From contig NZ_CP045492.1 of the NCBI RefSeq assembly GCF_015500055.1, positions 2,490,501-2,554,500 of the forward strand: 64,000 nt of DNA, given 5' to 3'. The notes under the pieces were generated by a model. The model did no database searches, was not told where the DNA came from, and saw only the letters and a list, made by a program, of their open reading frames with translations. Positions 28,728 to 37,254 of this stretch are shown here, piece after piece. A program made the position numbers and the translations under genes. Positions within the stretch are counted from its first letter, which is position 1. Each line of letters starts with the position of its first letter. Source of the stretch: Mesorhizobium sp. NBSH29 (GTDB taxonomy: Bacteria; Pseudomonadota; Alphaproteobacteria; Rhizobiales; Rhizobiaceae).

Positions 28728-30371
28728 ATGTCAGATACACCCGGTACCCCGACAGCATCAGCGCTTGCGCCGCTCAGGAACACGACCTTTCGCGAAATCT
28801 GGATCGCCAGCATCGCGTCGAACTTCGGCGGACTGATCCAGGCAGTCGGCGCGGCCTGGCTAATGACCTCGATCACAAGTTCGGCTGCGATGGTGGCCAT
28901 GGTGCAGGCATCAACCTCGCTGCCGATCATGCTGTTCTCGCTAACCTCAGGTGCGATTGCTGACAATTTCAACCGGCGCCGCGTCATGCTGGTGGCCCAA
29001 TGCTTCATGTTGACGGTGTCCGTCGGACTGACAGTCTGCGCCTATTTCGGCCTGCTGACCCCATGGCTGCTTCTCTCCTTCACATTCCTGATCGGCTGCG
29101 GCATCGCGCTCAACAACCCGTCCTGGCAGGCATCTGTGGGCGACATTGTTCCACGCAACGACATTTCCGCCGCAGTGCTGTTGAACAGCGTCGGCTTCAA
29201 CCTGACGCGCAGCGTCGGACCTGCGATAGGCGGCGCGATTGTTGCAGCGGGCGGGGCCGCTGCCGCCTTTGCCGTCAACACCTGCAGCTATCTGGCGCTG
29301 ATCTTTGTGCTGTTGCGCTGGCGTCAACCCGACCAGCCAAGTACGCTGCCGCGTGAAACGCTGGGCAGCGCTATGAGTGCCGGCCTGCGTTATGTCGCCA
29401 TGTCGCCCAACATAGAAAAGGTGCTGCTACGCTCCTTTATCTTCGGCTTTTCGGCGATTTCTATCCTCGCTTTGCTGCCGCTGGTAGCGCGAGATCTTCT
29501 CGGCGGTGGACCGTTGACCTATGGTGTTCTGCTCGGCTGTTTCGGCATAGGTGCGATAGGCGGCGCGTTTTTAAGCGCGCGGCTGCGCCAGCGTCTGTCG
29601 GCGGAATGGATTGTTAGGATGGCTTTCCTGGCGTTCGCGCTCTGTGCGCTCAGCTTGTCGTTCAGCGCAAGTCTCTGGCAGGCCGGGCCTTCCCTTATGG
29701 TGGGTGGTGCAGCCTGGGTCATGGCGCTCAGCCTCTTCAATGTCACAGTGCAAATGTCGACGCCGCGTTGGGTGGTCGGCCGGGCGCTCGCGATCTACCA
29801 GACCGCAACCTTCGGCGGCATGGCAGTCGGCGCTTGGCTGTGGGGCCAACTGGCCGAAAACTTTGGTCCGGACAGGGCGCTTTTGATATCTGCTGCGCTG
29901 CTGGTCATCGGTGCAATAGTCGGGCTGAAATTTGCGCTGCCTAGGGAAACAACGCTCAATCTCGACCCGCTCAATGCCTGGCGCGAGCCGGCGCTGGCAC
30001 TGGAGCTTAAACCGCGAAGCGGCCCGATCCTGGTGATGGTCGAGTTCATCATCAAGGAAGAAGACACTGAGGCTTTTCTTGAGGCTATGTCCGAGCGCCG
30101 CCGTGTGCGGAGCCGCAATGGCGCGCGCAATTGGACGCTTTGCCGCGATATGGAAAACGCTGAGTCCTGGATGGAAAGCTACCACCTGCCGACTTGGGTG
30201 GAGTATCGCCGTCACAATTTGCGCACCACCCATGCCGATGCTGTGGTCGGTGCCAAACTGCGCGCGCTCCATAGCGGCCCCGAAGGTCCGAAAGTACATC
30301 GCATGATCGAGCGGCCCACCAATTGGTCAGACGCCATCTTCGCCACCAAAGGCGTGTTCGAGATGCATTGA
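28728..30371 (+). CDS. MFS exporter with C-terminal alpha/beta-barrel extension
   Basis: This 547-residue protein has an N-terminal 12-helix MFS_3 transporter (residues about 20-420), resembling EntS-type exporters. A soluble C-terminal domain of about 100 residues begins with ILVMVEFIIKEEDTEAFLEA, which looks like a dimeric alpha/beta barrel related to antibiotic-biosynthesis monooxygenase folds. The start at 28728 gives the family N terminus; the 47 extra upstream codons lie in the divergent promoter region. Substrate unknown. Confidence 0.82.
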   Translation: MSDTPGTPTASALAPLRNTTFREIWIASIASNFGGLIQAVGAAWLMTSITSSAAMVAMVQASTSLPIMLFSLTSGAIADNFNRRRVMLVAQCFMLTVSVGLTVCAYFGLLTPWLLLSFTFLIGCGIALNNPSWQASVGDIVPRNDISAAVLLNSVGFNLTRSVGPAIGGAIVAAGGAAAAFAVNTCSYLALIFVLLRWRQPDQPSTLPRETLGSAMSAGLRYVAMSPNIEKVLLRSFIFGFSAISILALLPLVARDLLGGGPLTYGVLLGCFGIGAIGGAFLSARLRQRLSAEWIVRMAFLAFALCALSLSFSASLWQAGPSLMVGGAAWVMALSLFNVTVQMSTPRWVVGRALAIYQTATFGGMAVGAWLWGQLAENFGPDRALLISAALLVIGAIVGLKFALPRETTLNLDPLNAWREPALALELKPRSGPILVMVEFIIKEEDTEAFLEAMSERRRVRSRNGARNWTLCRDMENAESWMESYHLPTWVEYRRHNLRTTHADAVVGAKLRALHSGPEGPKVHRMIERPTNWSDAIFATKGVFEMH

Positions 30372-30406
30372 AGGATGGCGCCAAGTTTCGGGCGCGACAG
30401 GGACTT

Positions 30407-31399
30407 ATGGCACTGGCAGCGACAATTCTAATCTGGACTCTGGTGGCGCTGATCTGCGCTATACTTCTCGTGGCCGGCTACTTCGTCCATGCCACCCGTC
30501 GCATAGCGTCACGCGCCGAGCAGATGGTGCCGGCTGCGGGCAGCTTCGTCACCGTAGATGGCGTGCGGCTTCACTATCTCGATGCGGGCGAGGGACTGCC
30601 GATCCTGTTTCTGCATGGGCTTGGCGCTCAGCTTCTGCAGTTCCAGCCGCTGTTCAGTCATCTCAAGGACAATTTTCGCGTCATCGCGCTCGACCGCCCA
30701 GGATCCGGCTATTCCGCCGCGATGGAGGAGAGTGGCCCGGTGGCTCAGGCACGAATAATTGCGCATTTCATCGATCAGCTGAAGCTCGACCGCAAACCTG
30801 TAATTGTCGGCCATTCGCTGGGCGGGCTGGTTGCGCTGGCGATAGCTCTTGAACATCCGAGCTCGATTTCCGGTCTTGCCCTGATCTCACCGCTGACGTG
30901 GTTTCAGGAAACCGTGCCGCCTGAATTCAAGCCGCTCTATATTCCCTCGCGCGCAAAACGCCGGCTTCTGGCTTCAACGGTCGCTATACCAACCGCGCTC
31001 AAATATGCCCCGCAGACGCTGGCCTATATTTTTGCTCCGCAAACTCCCCCTGCCGACTACATGACAGAAGGTGGCGGCTGGGTCGGCCTGCGGCCGAGCC
31101 ACTTCCTGGCAACGGTGGACGATTTCACTGCCCTCGAACACGATTTGCCGGCGCTGGAAAAACGCTATGGCGAGATCGCGAGGTCTGGTCTGCCATCTGG
31201 CCTGTTGTTCGGGACAGCCGACCGCGTGCTCGACTATGAACGCCACGGGCTTGATCTGATGAACCATCTGCCGGGTCTTGAGATCAAACTTCTGGATGGT
31301 GTCGGGCACATGCCGCATTTCAGCGATGCATCACGGGTGGCAGCCTTTATTCGACGTGTCGCCGCGCGGGCTTTCCAGATAGGTTCGGGTTCCCTTTAA
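30407..31399 (+). CDS. Alpha/beta hydrolase, membrane-anchored
   Basis: This 330-residue hydrolase has one N-terminal membrane helix (residues about 5-26) and an alpha/beta fold. The oxyanion segment FLHGLGAQ, the nucleophile elbow GHSLGG (serine near residue 136) and the late catalytic histidine in DGVGHMPHFSD are visible. The substrate is not evident. The ATG at 30407 lies 35 bases after the MFS stop, so they may form an operon. Confidence 0.86.
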   Translation: MALAATILIWTLVALICAILLVAGYFVHATRRIASRAEQMVPAAGSFVTVDGVRLHYLDAGEGLPILFLHGLGAQLLQFQPLFSHLKDNFRVIALDRPGSGYSAAMEESGPVAQARIIAHFIDQLKLDRKPVIVGHSLGGLVALAIALEHPSSISGLALISPLTWFQETVPPEFKPLYIPSRAKRRLLASTVAIPTALKYAPQTLAYIFAPQTPPADYMTEGGGWVGLRPSHFLATVDDFTALEHDLPALEKRYGEIARSGLPSGLLFGTADRVLDYERHGLDLMNHLPGLEIKLLDGVGHMPHFSDASRVAAFIRRVAARAFQIGSGSL

Positions 31400-31604
31400 T
31401 ATCGAATAGGACGACGAGAACGGATCCTGCGCACTCAAAACACCATGGCCTGTCCTTATGGCAAATGTGCATGGGTGAACAAGGCAGCAACGATTTTAAG
31501 CGCAACCACGGACAGCTTTCTCGAATAACCGAACTTCTTCCCGACTGAATCTGGAACGAGTCCAGCTTAAACGGGTTCTCCTTTTGACCGAAGGGATAAA
31601 ACCA

Positions 31605-31844
31605 ATGTCGAACGAACCCAAGAGTGAACAGGAAGCGGCCCCCGAAGGCGAAAACCACCGCGAGACGGGTGCCAGAAAGTTTCCGGCAAGGCCGGGCCAC
31701 ATTCTTGTCCAGGACGGCATTTTCCGTGGCGGAACCGAAACTGGCGATCCCTCCGACCGCCCGCCGTCAAGAGGCATGGGCCTCACAGAAAAAGTTGAGG
31801 AGTCCATCGACAAGACGCGTAAATCGGACGCGCAAGATCAATAG
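31605..31844 (+). CDS. Small hydrophilic hypothetical protein
   Basis: This 79-residue protein is charged and low-complexity at the N terminus (MSNEPKSEQEAAPEGE) and contains RPGHILVQDGIFRGGTETGD. It has no membrane segment and no recognised domain. GAAGG lies about 12 bases before the ATG; a TTG seven codons earlier is an alternative. The upstream 205 bases hold no gene. Confidence 0.5.
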   Translation: MSNEPKSEQEAAPEGENHRETGARKFPARPGHILVQDGIFRGGTETGDPSDRPPSRGMGLTEKVEESIDKTRKSDAQDQ

Positions 31845-31853
31845 TGCATCGAT

Positions 31854-32072
31854 CTACAGCGCCGTGTCTTCCAGGCCTGCGGCGTCTGTTCGCTGCATTT
31901 GATCTGCAGCTAAGATCATGACTGCATACGTTGCCTGCCGTTCATCCCAGCCAGCATCACATGCCATAGCCAGAAGTTTGGTCAGCGAAGGCTCCAGCGC
32001 CATCTGACACTCGCGCTGATAGGAAACGTGGGTGCTGGGGTAGTCAGGGCTGTTTATTCTTGGTTTTGCCAT
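31854..32072 (-). CDS. Small hypothetical protein
   Basis: This 72-residue protein begins MAKPRINSPDYPSTH behind a strong GGGAGG site. The middle (LTKLLAMACDAGWDERQATY) suggests a helical fold. Function is not recognised. It is the last host gene before the island and is convergent with the hydrophilic protein gene at 31605. Confidence 0.55.
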   Translation of the reverse strand: MAKPRINSPDYPSTHVSYQRECQMALEPSLTKLLAMACDAGWDERQATYAVMILAADQMQRTDAAGLEDTAL

Positions 32073-32290
32073 CCTAATCCTCCCGGTCGCCCCTCCGGTG
32101 GTTTTCATGACCTCGCCATATAAGTCGGCTTTGGTCAAGCGCGCCGCACAATCAAGGGGCTATCGATAAATGCTTTTCCCACGATTTTGATCCCGTAAAG
32201 CTGCTGGTTCAAAATTTGCTCTCGCGTGAGCCTGCACCGGATCGGTTCGGGCTTTGCATTCTGTCTCAGCTGCAGTACCAGTGTCGTCGC

Positions 32291-32333
32291 GCGGACATGG
32301 CGGAATTGGTAGACGCAAGGGACTTAAAATCCC
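32291..32333 (+). pseudogene. tRNA-Leu (UAA), 5' half, interrupted by the island
   Basis: The 5' part of a class II tRNA is complete from the acceptor strand GCGGACA (32291-32297) through the D-arm (GCGGAATTGGTAGACGC) to the anticodon arm with loop CTTAAAA (anticodon TAA). The host sequence breaks off after TCCC at 32333. Its other half lies at 46897-46939. Joined at the shared 13 bases they give an 86-base tRNA with a perfect 7-bp acceptor stem and encoded CCA. Confidence 0.9.
32321..32333 (+). repeat. attL core, 13-bp direct repeat
   Basis: GACTTAAAATCCC here is repeated exactly at 46884-46896. It is the anticodon loop and 3' anticodon stem of tRNA-Leu(UAA). The integrase gene of the element lies near the other copy. 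The repeats define an island of about 14.6 kb. Confidence 0.88.
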
Positions 32334-32464
32334 GGCGTGTCCGCAGAAAAGCGCAACCGGATCATGCGCTTAGGTCCGAACGCACCGAATAAGGCCTGAC
32401 ATAGGCCCGATGGACGTGGCTCGCATGAGTCGCGGGCATGGGTTAGGAGGGTACAAATACTGAA

Positions 32465-32550
32465 GGCCGCTTGCCGAAACTGGTAGACGGAAGGCACTTA
32501 AAATGCCTCGGGCATCGCCCGTGTGGGTTCGAGTCCCACAGCGGCCACCA
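32465..32550 (+). tRNA. tRNA-Leu (anticodon UAA), island-borne
   Basis: This 86-base gene is intact: acceptor GGCCGCT with AGCGGCC, anticodon arm AGGCA-CTTAAAA-TGCCT, a 5-bp variable arm CGGGC-ATC-GCCCG, the GGTTCGAGTCC T-arm segment and encoded CCA. It has the same anticodon as the host gene the island split, but its acceptor, variable and T stems differ throughout, so it is not a copy. It starts 131 bases inside attL and probably replaces the lost host function. Confidence 0.95.
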
Positions 32551-32586
32551 TACCTTTCTGGCCAATAAGCCTCACAGGAATTGTGT

Positions 32587-32615
32587 TTGGCTCTGTTCTT
32601 ATTTTGTTCTAATTT
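32587..32615 (+). promoter_or_regulatory. Promoter with LexA box for the nuclease/helicase operon
   Basis: TTGGCT (32587-32592) and TAATTT (32610-32615) are spaced by 17 bases. Between them lies an exact GTTC-N7-GTTC at 32595-32609, the alphaproteobacterial LexA consensus. The ATG of the first gene is at 32645 with GGGGGGAG before it. LexA bound here would block the promoter, so the operon should be induced by DNA damage. Confidence 0.72.
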
Positions 32616-32644
32616 GAGGCGTCGGGGTAATTGGGGGGAGTGAG

Positions 32645-34657
32645 ATGACGGAAGCGCATTACAGGGTTAGGGTCGAAGGCGACCATATAAAGAAGCTCGC
32701 GAGCGCAAAGCCGATACAGGCTGTCGCCGAGCTCATCTGGAATGCCGTGGACGCCGACGCCACTCGGGTAGATTTAGAGATTGAATCCGACGATATCTCA
32801 ATGCGTTCAGTGACGATCCGGGACAACGGACATGGCATGCCTCACTCCGACGTAGAGGCTATTTTCGGGAAGCTAGGCGGCTCCTGGAAGGCTCACGGCT
32901 CACGGTCCAAGTCAAAGGGCCGTATTCTGCATGGCAAAGAAGGAAAGGGGCGCTTCAAGGCGCTCGCCCTCGGTCGCGTCGCTGACTGGACCGTCCGTTA
33001 CCTTGATGGCGAAAAGCTATATGGCTACAAAATCACGGTTATCAGGGATGATCTCGTTGACGTTCGGGTGACTGATCCTACGGAAGTCGAGCCAGCGCTC
33101 AAGACCGGTGTCGAGGTGCGGATTACCGAACTCGACAGGGCCTATCGGTCCCTTGATCCGCAGTACGCGGTCCAGTCGTTATCCGAGATATTCGCCCTAT
33201 ACCTGACCGACTATGCAGACGTTGGAATATTCATCGAAGGAGAACGCCTCGACCCTTCAAAGGCGATCGCCAGCCGTGAAAAGTTCTCCCTGTCGCCCAT
33301 AACGGAGGATGGCAAGGACTATCCCGCAGAAGTTGAAGTCATACAGTGGATGTCCGCGTCCGAGCGGTGGTTTTTCCTGTGCGGCCCAGAAGGCTTTCCA
33401 TTCCATCGCGTTACGCCGAAGTTTCACACACCGGGCTTCCAATTTTCGGCCTATCTCAAATCAACATTCATCGGTGCACTCCAGGAACAGGGCCTTCTTG
33501 ACCTTTCTGAGATGAACGCGCCTTTACAGGCCGCTTACGACGAGGCCTCGGAACTCATCAAGGCGTTCTTTCGAGCCAAGGAGGTTGAGGCCGCACAGTC
33601 CGAGATCGATCAGTGGAAGGCCGAGGAAATCTATCCCTATCGTTCCGAACCTTTGACCACCGTCGAGAAGGCGGAACGGCAGGTATTCGACATTGTCGCT
33701 CTGAACGTGAACAAACACCTGCAGGACTTTGGGGAGCAGAGCAAGCGTACCAAAGCGTTCCAGATGCGGATGCTGAGGCAGGCGATCGAACGGGGACCTG
33801 ACGAGCTCCAACACATCTTGACCGAGGTCCTTGACCTGCCTGAGAAGACTCAGAAGGAGCTATCCAAACTTTTGGAAGAGGCCGATCTGGCAAACGTCAT
33901 CAGCGCCTCAAAGTTGGTGGCTGACCGTCTCAAATTCGTCCACGGCCTCGAAACAGTGCTCTTTGACCCCGACACCAAGAAACTGTTGAAGGAGCGAAGC
34001 CAACTCCACCGCATGATTGCAGAGAACAATACCTGGATTTTTGGCGAAGAGTTCAACCTTACGGTAGATGATCAATCACTGTCGGAAGTTCTGCGTAAGC
34101 ACCGCAAACTCATCGGCGCTGACACCATGATCGACCAACCGGTGAAGAGGATCGATGGCAAAGTCGGAATAGTGGACCTTATGCTATCTAGATCAGTGCC
34201 GCAAAATCACGCCGACGAGCGCGAGCATCTAGTGGTTGAGCTCAAGAGGCCGTCGGTGAAGGTTGGCGCTGACGAGATCACGCAGGTCAAGAAGTATGCC
34301 TTTACGGTGGCGGACGACGAGAGGTTCCGTCACCTGAAAACCCGTTGGAGCTTCTGGGTGCTCTCAAACGATCTGGACGCATTCGCTCGGGTCGAGACGA
34401 AGCAAAAAGGCAAAGCACGGGGACAGGTCTTCCAGTCGGAAGACGGCAGCATTGAGGTGTGGGTTAAAACGTGGGCTGAAGTTCTGGCCGAATGCAAATC
34501 TAGAATGAAATTCGTTCAGGAACATCTTCAAGCGAACGTCGATAAAGAGAGCTCATTGAACTATCTTCAAAAGACCTATGAGAAGTATTTGACTGGGATA
34601 GAAAATACCGAAATCGGCAAAGCCGAAAATGCGGCGAATGAAGAGGTTGATAGTTAA
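32645..34657 (+). CDS. GHKL ATPase fused to a PD-(D/E)xK-like nuclease domain
   Basis: This 670-residue protein begins with a Hsp90/MutL/MORC-like ATPase. The Mg-binding motif AELIWNAVDADA has Glu29 and Asn33, the second motif IRDNGHGMP has Asp60, Gly62 and Gly64, the lid GKEGKGRFKALALG is at 97-110, and TG at 154-155 is motif IV. A helical middle region spans about 290-460. The C-terminal part has Asp511 (IVDLML), Glu532 and Lys534 (VVELKRPS) and Gln547, the pattern of PD-(D/E)xK nucleases. The helicase gene follows after two bases. No named family was recognised; a defence or DNA-processing role is inferred. Confidence 0.82.
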   Translation: MTEAHYRVRVEGDHIKKLASAKPIQAVAELIWNAVDADATRVDLEIESDDISMRSVTIRDNGHGMPHSDVEAIFGKLGGSWKAHGSRSKSKGRILHGKEGKGRFKALALGRVADWTVRYLDGEKLYGYKITVIRDDLVDVRVTDPTEVEPALKTGVEVRITELDRAYRSLDPQYAVQSLSEIFALYLTDYADVGIFIEGERLDPSKAIASREKFSLSPITEDGKDYPAEVEVIQWMSASERWFFLCGPEGFPFHRVTPKFHTPGFQFSAYLKSTFIGALQEQGLLDLSEMNAPLQAAYDEASELIKAFFRAKEVEAAQSEIDQWKAEEIYPYRSEPLTTVEKAERQVFDIVALNVNKHLQDFGEQSKRTKAFQMRMLRQAIERGPDELQHILTEVLDLPEKTQKELSKLLEEADLANVISASKLVADRLKFVHGLETVLFDPDTKKLLKERSQLHRMIAENNTWIFGEEFNLTVDDQSLSEVLRKHRKLIGADTMIDQPVKRIDGKVGIVDLMLSRSVPQNHADEREHLVVELKRPSVKVGADEITQVKKYAFTVADDERFRHLKTRWSFWVLSNDLDAFARVETKQKGKARGQVFQSEDGSIEVWVKTWAEVLAECKSRMKFVQEHLQANVDKESSLNYLQKTYEKYLTGIENTEIGKAENAANEEVDS

Positions 34658-34659
34658 CA

Positions 34660-37254
34660 ATGGCATTTAAGAGCACACAACCTCCGGCCGCAGTTCCTGA
34701 TAGCCCTGAAAAACTAATACTCGATTTACCGCGTCGAAAAATCAAAGGTGTGCTTCTTCATCAAGGTGAGATGATGAAGTCATATTGCAGTCAAGCGCTC
34801 AACGCGGCCAACGTCGCCTTGCAGCTGCCAACTGGCAGCGGAAAAACGCTCGTTGGTCTCATGGTCGGCGAATGGCGCCGAAGAAAATTTCAGGAACGGG
34901 TCCTTTATCTTTGCCCAACAAAGCAGCTTGTTCACCAAGTTGTGGAACAGGCAGAAGAGCAATACGGCCTTACGGTCAGGGGATTTGTCGGAGCGGTCAA
35001 CAGTTATGACCCGAGTGCCAAGGCAGAATACCAACTAGGTCAGCGTGTTGGTGTCACTACCTATAGCGCGCTTTTCAATACCAATCCATTCTTTAGCGGC
35101 CAGCAAACACCAGACATAATTATTGTAGATGATGCTCATGCAGCAGAAAACTACATCTCGGCCCTTTGGGCAGTTAGGATTTCTCGCTCCGAACATTCCA
35201 ACGTTCACACCGCCATCTGTGGCTTAATACGCCCGCTCATCGATCCGGCAAATTATTCACGCTTGACGGGAAAGTGGGAGAGCTCAGCGGATGTCGCATG
35301 GGCCGATAAACTGCCAACGCCAACCTTCCAAGAAATTAGGGATGAGTTTAGGGATCTTATGGATACCCAAACGGCTGGGAGCGATCTCAGATTTTCGTGG
35401 AGTATGGTCCGCAACCATCTGAATGCATGCCAACTTTATATTACTTCCCAAGACATTCTGCTTCGGCCGCTCATTCCGCCAACTTGGACACATGCTCCGT
35501 TTTCTAGCGCCAAGCAACGAATTTTCATGTCGGCAACTCTTGGTGGCGGCGGCGATCTGGAACGGCTTACCGGATGCACATCTATTACTCGACTTCCTGT
35601 TCCAAGCGGTTGGGATCGTCAAGGAATAGGCAGACGATATTTTATGTTTCCAGGTCTTACACTTCCCGATTCGGAAATGAGCGACTTTAGATGTTCGCTG
35701 ATTAAAGACGCGGGAAGGAGTTTAGTTCTCGTGCCAAGCGATCAAGCGGCAACTGAGGTCCGCGACGAAGTAGCTACTAAACTTGGCTATAAAATATTTG
35801 GTGCGGGAGATATTGAGAAGTCCAAAAAAGATTTCGTGGAAAGCGAACAGGCCGTTGCTGTTGTCGCGAATCGCTACGATGGAATAGATTTTCCAGGGGA
35901 TTCCTGCCGACTTTTGTTTGTTGAGGGGCTTCCAAGAGCAACTAATGCTCAAGAGCGCTTTTTGATGAGTCGAATGGGCGCGAATGCACTCTTTAATGAC
36001 AGAATTCAAACCAGAGTACTTCAGGCCATCGGTCGCTGCACCAGGTCTTTGGAAGATTACTCTGCTGTTGTTGTAACAGGAGAAGATTTTCCCAACTATT
36101 TAGCAGACCCACAGCGCCGGCGACATTTCCATCCCGAACTACAGGCGGAGCTTGAGTTTGGCATCGAACAATCGCAAGGCGCAAGCTTAAAGGACTTCAC
36201 GGAAAACTTAGAAACGTTCCTCGACAACGGTCCAAAATGGGAAGAGGCAAACAATCAGATAATTGCAAAGAGGGCGGCGGCTGTTCAGCAAGTGATGCCT
36301 GCAATGGGCGAGTTGCAGGCAATTGTTGATCGCGAAATTGAGTTTCAAAAGAAGCTCTGGCAGGGTGATGCAGAGGCGGCGCTCGGTGCTGCTGAAGGAG
36401 TTCTAGGAATTCTTTCTGCCCCAGAATTAAAAGGTTATCGAGCTCTTTGGCATTATTTGGCTGGAAGCGCCGCATGGCTCGGCGCGCAGTCCGGCACTTC
36501 TGGGCTCGCCGCTAAAGCGCGTGACCATTTTGCCACAGCGAAGAAGGCTGCGGCCGGTATACCTTGGCTTGTAGAGCTTTCCCGATTTCAGTCAGGCGAT
36601 CAGGTTGCAGATGATGACAAGAGCTTGGTCTTTGCTCAGATCGAACGAGTTGAGGGTATTTTTGATCGATTAGGCAAACTACATGATCGAAAATTCGACG
36701 CAAAAGAAAAGGAAGTTATTGATGGCTTGAACTCGAAGGAAAAAGGCCCCTTCGAGGGTGCCCATGTCCTTCTTGGTCAGTTGCTTGGTTTTAGTGCAGG
36801 CAAAAGAGAAGTTGACGCTTCGCCTGACCCGTGGTGGATTGTTGGGAAACTGTGTTTTGTATTTGAGGATCACGCTGGTGCCCTCGGAACATCAACATTG
36901 GATGCGACTAAAGCTCGTCAGGCCGCAACTCATCCCGATTGGATGCGTGCCAATGTGCCGGAATGCTTGGGTACCAATATTGTACCCGTACTGGTGTCGC
37001 CGGTATCGAGAGCAGAAGTAGGAGCTCTTCCTCATCTCAATACGGTTCTTTTTTGGAATTTGTCTGATTTTCGCGAATGGGCAAAGACAGCATTGTCAAC
37101 CTTGCGTGAGTTGCGAAGAACATTTTCCGAACCTGGAGATCTTGTTTGGAGAGCACAAGCAGCCGAGCTTTTTGAGCGGCATGGCTTAGATGCGCCAGGC
37201 CTATTGCTAAATCTAAAATCAAAGGTCGCAGCGGATATTCTTGGGTCCAAGTAG
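34660..37254 (+). CDS. SF2 DEAD/DEAH-type helicase, XPD/DinG-like
   Basis: This 864-residue helicase has Walker A PTGSGKT at residues 57-63, a DDAH box at 157-160, SAT at 291-293, motif V NRYDGIDFPG at 404-413 and motif VI QAIGRCTR at 455-462. The DDAH box and YDGIDFPG are reminiscent of Rad3/XPD-type helicases, but the four iron-sulfur cysteines are not evident. Residues 500-864 are helical and unassigned. It is coupled to the nuclease-ATPase gene upstream. It is more AT-rich than its neighbours and uses at least nine TTA leucine codons, which suggests recent transfer. Confidence 0.83.
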   Translation: MAFKSTQPPAAVPDSPEKLILDLPRRKIKGVLLHQGEMMKSYCSQALNAANVALQLPTGSGKTLVGLMVGEWRRRKFQERVLYLCPTKQLVHQVVEQAEEQYGLTVRGFVGAVNSYDPSAKAEYQLGQRVGVTTYSALFNTNPFFSGQQTPDIIIVDDAHAAENYISALWAVRISRSEHSNVHTAICGLIRPLIDPANYSRLTGKWESSADVAWADKLPTPTFQEIRDEFRDLMDTQTAGSDLRFSWSMVRNHLNACQLYITSQDILLRPLIPPTWTHAPFSSAKQRIFMSATLGGGGDLERLTGCTSITRLPVPSGWDRQGIGRRYFMFPGLTLPDSEMSDFRCSLIKDAGRSLVLVPSDQAATEVRDEVATKLGYKIFGAGDIEKSKKDFVESEQAVAVVANRYDGIDFPGDSCRLLFVEGLPRATNAQERFLMSRMGANALFNDRIQTRVLQAIGRCTRSLEDYSAVVVTGEDFPNYLADPQRRRHFHPELQAELEFGIEQSQGASLKDFTENLETFLDNGPKWEEANNQIIAKRAAAVQQVMPAMGELQAIVDREIEFQKKLWQGDAEAALGAAEGVLGILSAPELKGYRALWHYLAGSAAWLGAQSGTSGLAAKARDHFATAKKAAAGIPWLVELSRFQSGDQVADDDKSLVFAQIERVEGIFDRLGKLHDRKFDAKEKEVIDGLNSKEKGPFEGAHVLLGQLLGFSAGKREVDASPDPWWIVGKLCFVFEDHAGALGTSTLDATKARQAATHPDWMRANVPECLGTNIVPVLVSPVSRAEVGALPHLNTVLFWNLSDFREWAKTALSTLRELRRTFSEPGDLVWRAQAAELFERHGLDAPGLLLNLKSKVAADILGSK

